Below are positions 63,251-64,000 of a DNA stretch of 64,000 nt, one piece after another. This stretch comes from Ptiloglossa arizonensis (taxonomy: Eukaryota > Arthropoda > Insecta > Hymenoptera > Colletidae). The stretch covers positions 62,001 through 126,000 of the forward strand of contig NW_027479254.1 in the NCBI RefSeq assembly GCF_051014685.1, given 5' to 3'. The translations under genes and the position numbers were made by a program. The number at the start of each line of letters is the position of its first letter. Position 1 is the stretch's first letter. A model generated the notes under the pieces. That model did no database searches. It was not told the DNA's origin and was given only the letters and a program-made list of their open reading frames with translations.

Positions 63251-64000
63251 GCCTTCTCTACCATTTCTTAGCTTCAAACTCCCATATCTCGCGAACGGAT
63301 TGACCTAAGCCAAAAATTCCTGTTGCGTCTGAAAGTAGAAACTCGCCCGATTACAACGGCATGTGTATTTTTTCCCTAGGCCATTCTGGTTAAGCGTTTG
63401 GAGCAGCAGAATTGCGAAAAATTTTTTGCCACCTCAACCATGCCTTGGCTTCAAACTCCCATATCTCGCGAACGGATTGACCTAACCCAAAAATTCCTAT
63501 TGCATGTGAAAGTAGAAACTCGCCCGATTACAACGGTATGTTTATTTTTTCCCTAGGCCATTCTGGTTAAGCGTTTGGAGCAGCAGAATTGCGAAAAATT
63601 TTTTGCCTTCTCAACCATGCCTTGGCTTCAAACTCCCATATCTCACGAACGGATTGACCTAACCCAAAAATTCCTATTGCATCTGAAAGTAGAAACTCGC
63701 CCGATTACAACGGTATGTGTATTTTTTCCCTAGGCCATTCTGGTTAAGCGTTTGGAGCAGCAGAAATGCGAATAATTTTTTGCCTTCTCAACCATTTCTT
63801 GGCTTCAAACTCCCATATCTCGCGAACGGATTGACCTGTCCCAAAAATACCTGTTGCGTCCGGAAGTAGAAACTCGCCCGATTACAACGGTATGTGTATT
63901 TTTCCCTAGGTCATTCTGGTTATGCGTTTGGAGCAGCAGAATTGTGAAAAATTTTTTGCCTTCTCATCCATTTCTTGGCTTCAAACTCCCATATCTCGCG
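63251..64000 (+). repeat. Array continues past the window end
   Basis: Four full monomers and one partial. The last monomer has the rare marks tatttttccctaggtc, ggttatgcg and gaattgtgaaa. These were seen 2,123 bp earlier (gtg at 61,821 and 63,944), a 12-monomer step less one base. Nothing suggests the array edge is near. Confidence 0.8.

Larger units (their letters stand above)
1..64000 (+). repeat. 177-bp satellite array, whole window
   Basis: The window is filled by head-to-tail copies of one monomer of about 177 bp, all in the same orientation. Landmark starts at 177, 354, 531 and 708 show the exact 177-base step. Total length divided by this period gives about 362 monomers. The last monomer starts at 63,877 and is cut by the window end after 124 bases. 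Neighbouring monomers differ by few substitutions, and 1-2 bp indels occur now and then. No stretch of unique DNA, inverted segment or inserted element was seen. Arrays of this size and monomer length are known from eukaryotic centromeric and pericentromeric heterochromatin, so that location is inferred. The family was not recognised. Confidence 0.98.

Noticed and set aside
1..64000. CRISPR-like regular repeat pattern
   Set aside because: There are no unique spacers: the full 177-bp unit is repeated without interruption, and no cas genes are present.
1..64000. Integrated virus or multicopy prophage
   Set aside because: No structural, replication or integrase genes and no unique sequence are present; tandem 177-bp monomers do not form a viral genome.
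1..64000. Assembly artefact from collapsing or looping of repeats
   Set aside because: Ordered private substitutions and nested offsets are hard to produce by simple looping, so a real array is more likely. The near-identical tandem blocks (11-16 kb, 14.7-21.4 kb, 31.8-44.5 kb, 44.2-54.5 kb) should still be confirmed with reads.

Overview
The whole 64 kb window is one uninterrupted satellite DNA array. A monomer of about 177 bp, all in the same orientation, repeats roughly 362 times. The window opens at the first base I chose for the monomer and closes about 125 bases into a final partial copy. I found no protein-coding gene, RNA gene, transposon, CRISPR array or unique DNA. The open reading frames are read-through of the repeat: 177 is 3 x 59, so a frame open in one monomer stays in phase in the next.

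Long head-to-tail satellite arrays with nucleosome-scale monomers and layered higher-order repeats are typical of centromeric or pericentromeric heterochromatin in eukaryotes. I do not recognise the family and cannot name the species. The reference monomer is about 42% GC and its CpG content is at the level expected by chance (8 seen, about 7.5 expected). That fits a lineage with little germline CpG methylation, or recent homogenisation, but does not prove either.

Layout, from tracking diagnostic base changes by eye:
(1) 1 to about 11,000: shuffled monomer types with 14-monomer (2,478 bp) and 25-monomer (4,425 bp) register.
(2) About 11,002-15,957: two tandem copies of a 14-monomer unit, containing 6-monomer cassettes.
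(3) About 14,721-21,446: two tandem 19-monomer (3,363 bp) units, then a truncated third copy at a 17-monomer offset and a 5-monomer step-back.
(4) About 24,600-31,760: a more heterogeneous zone rich in 1-2 bp indels, where left-type and right-type variants meet.
(5) About 31,762-44,505: a 6.55 kb block and a tandem copy that lacks exactly two monomers.
(6) About 44,220-54,535: a 5.3 kb block and a tandem copy that also lacks two monomers.
(7) About 54,536-64,000: further mosaics with 8-, 3-, 11- and 12-monomer duplications.

No genes work together here. What the sequence records is repeated in-register unequal exchange. Two motifs recur in nearly every monomer and could have a chromosomal role. 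One is a minus-strand 15-mer one base short of the CENP-B box core, with a single copy (59,742-59,756) that matches it fully. The other is a 16 bp A/T-rich dyad. Both functional readings are inference.
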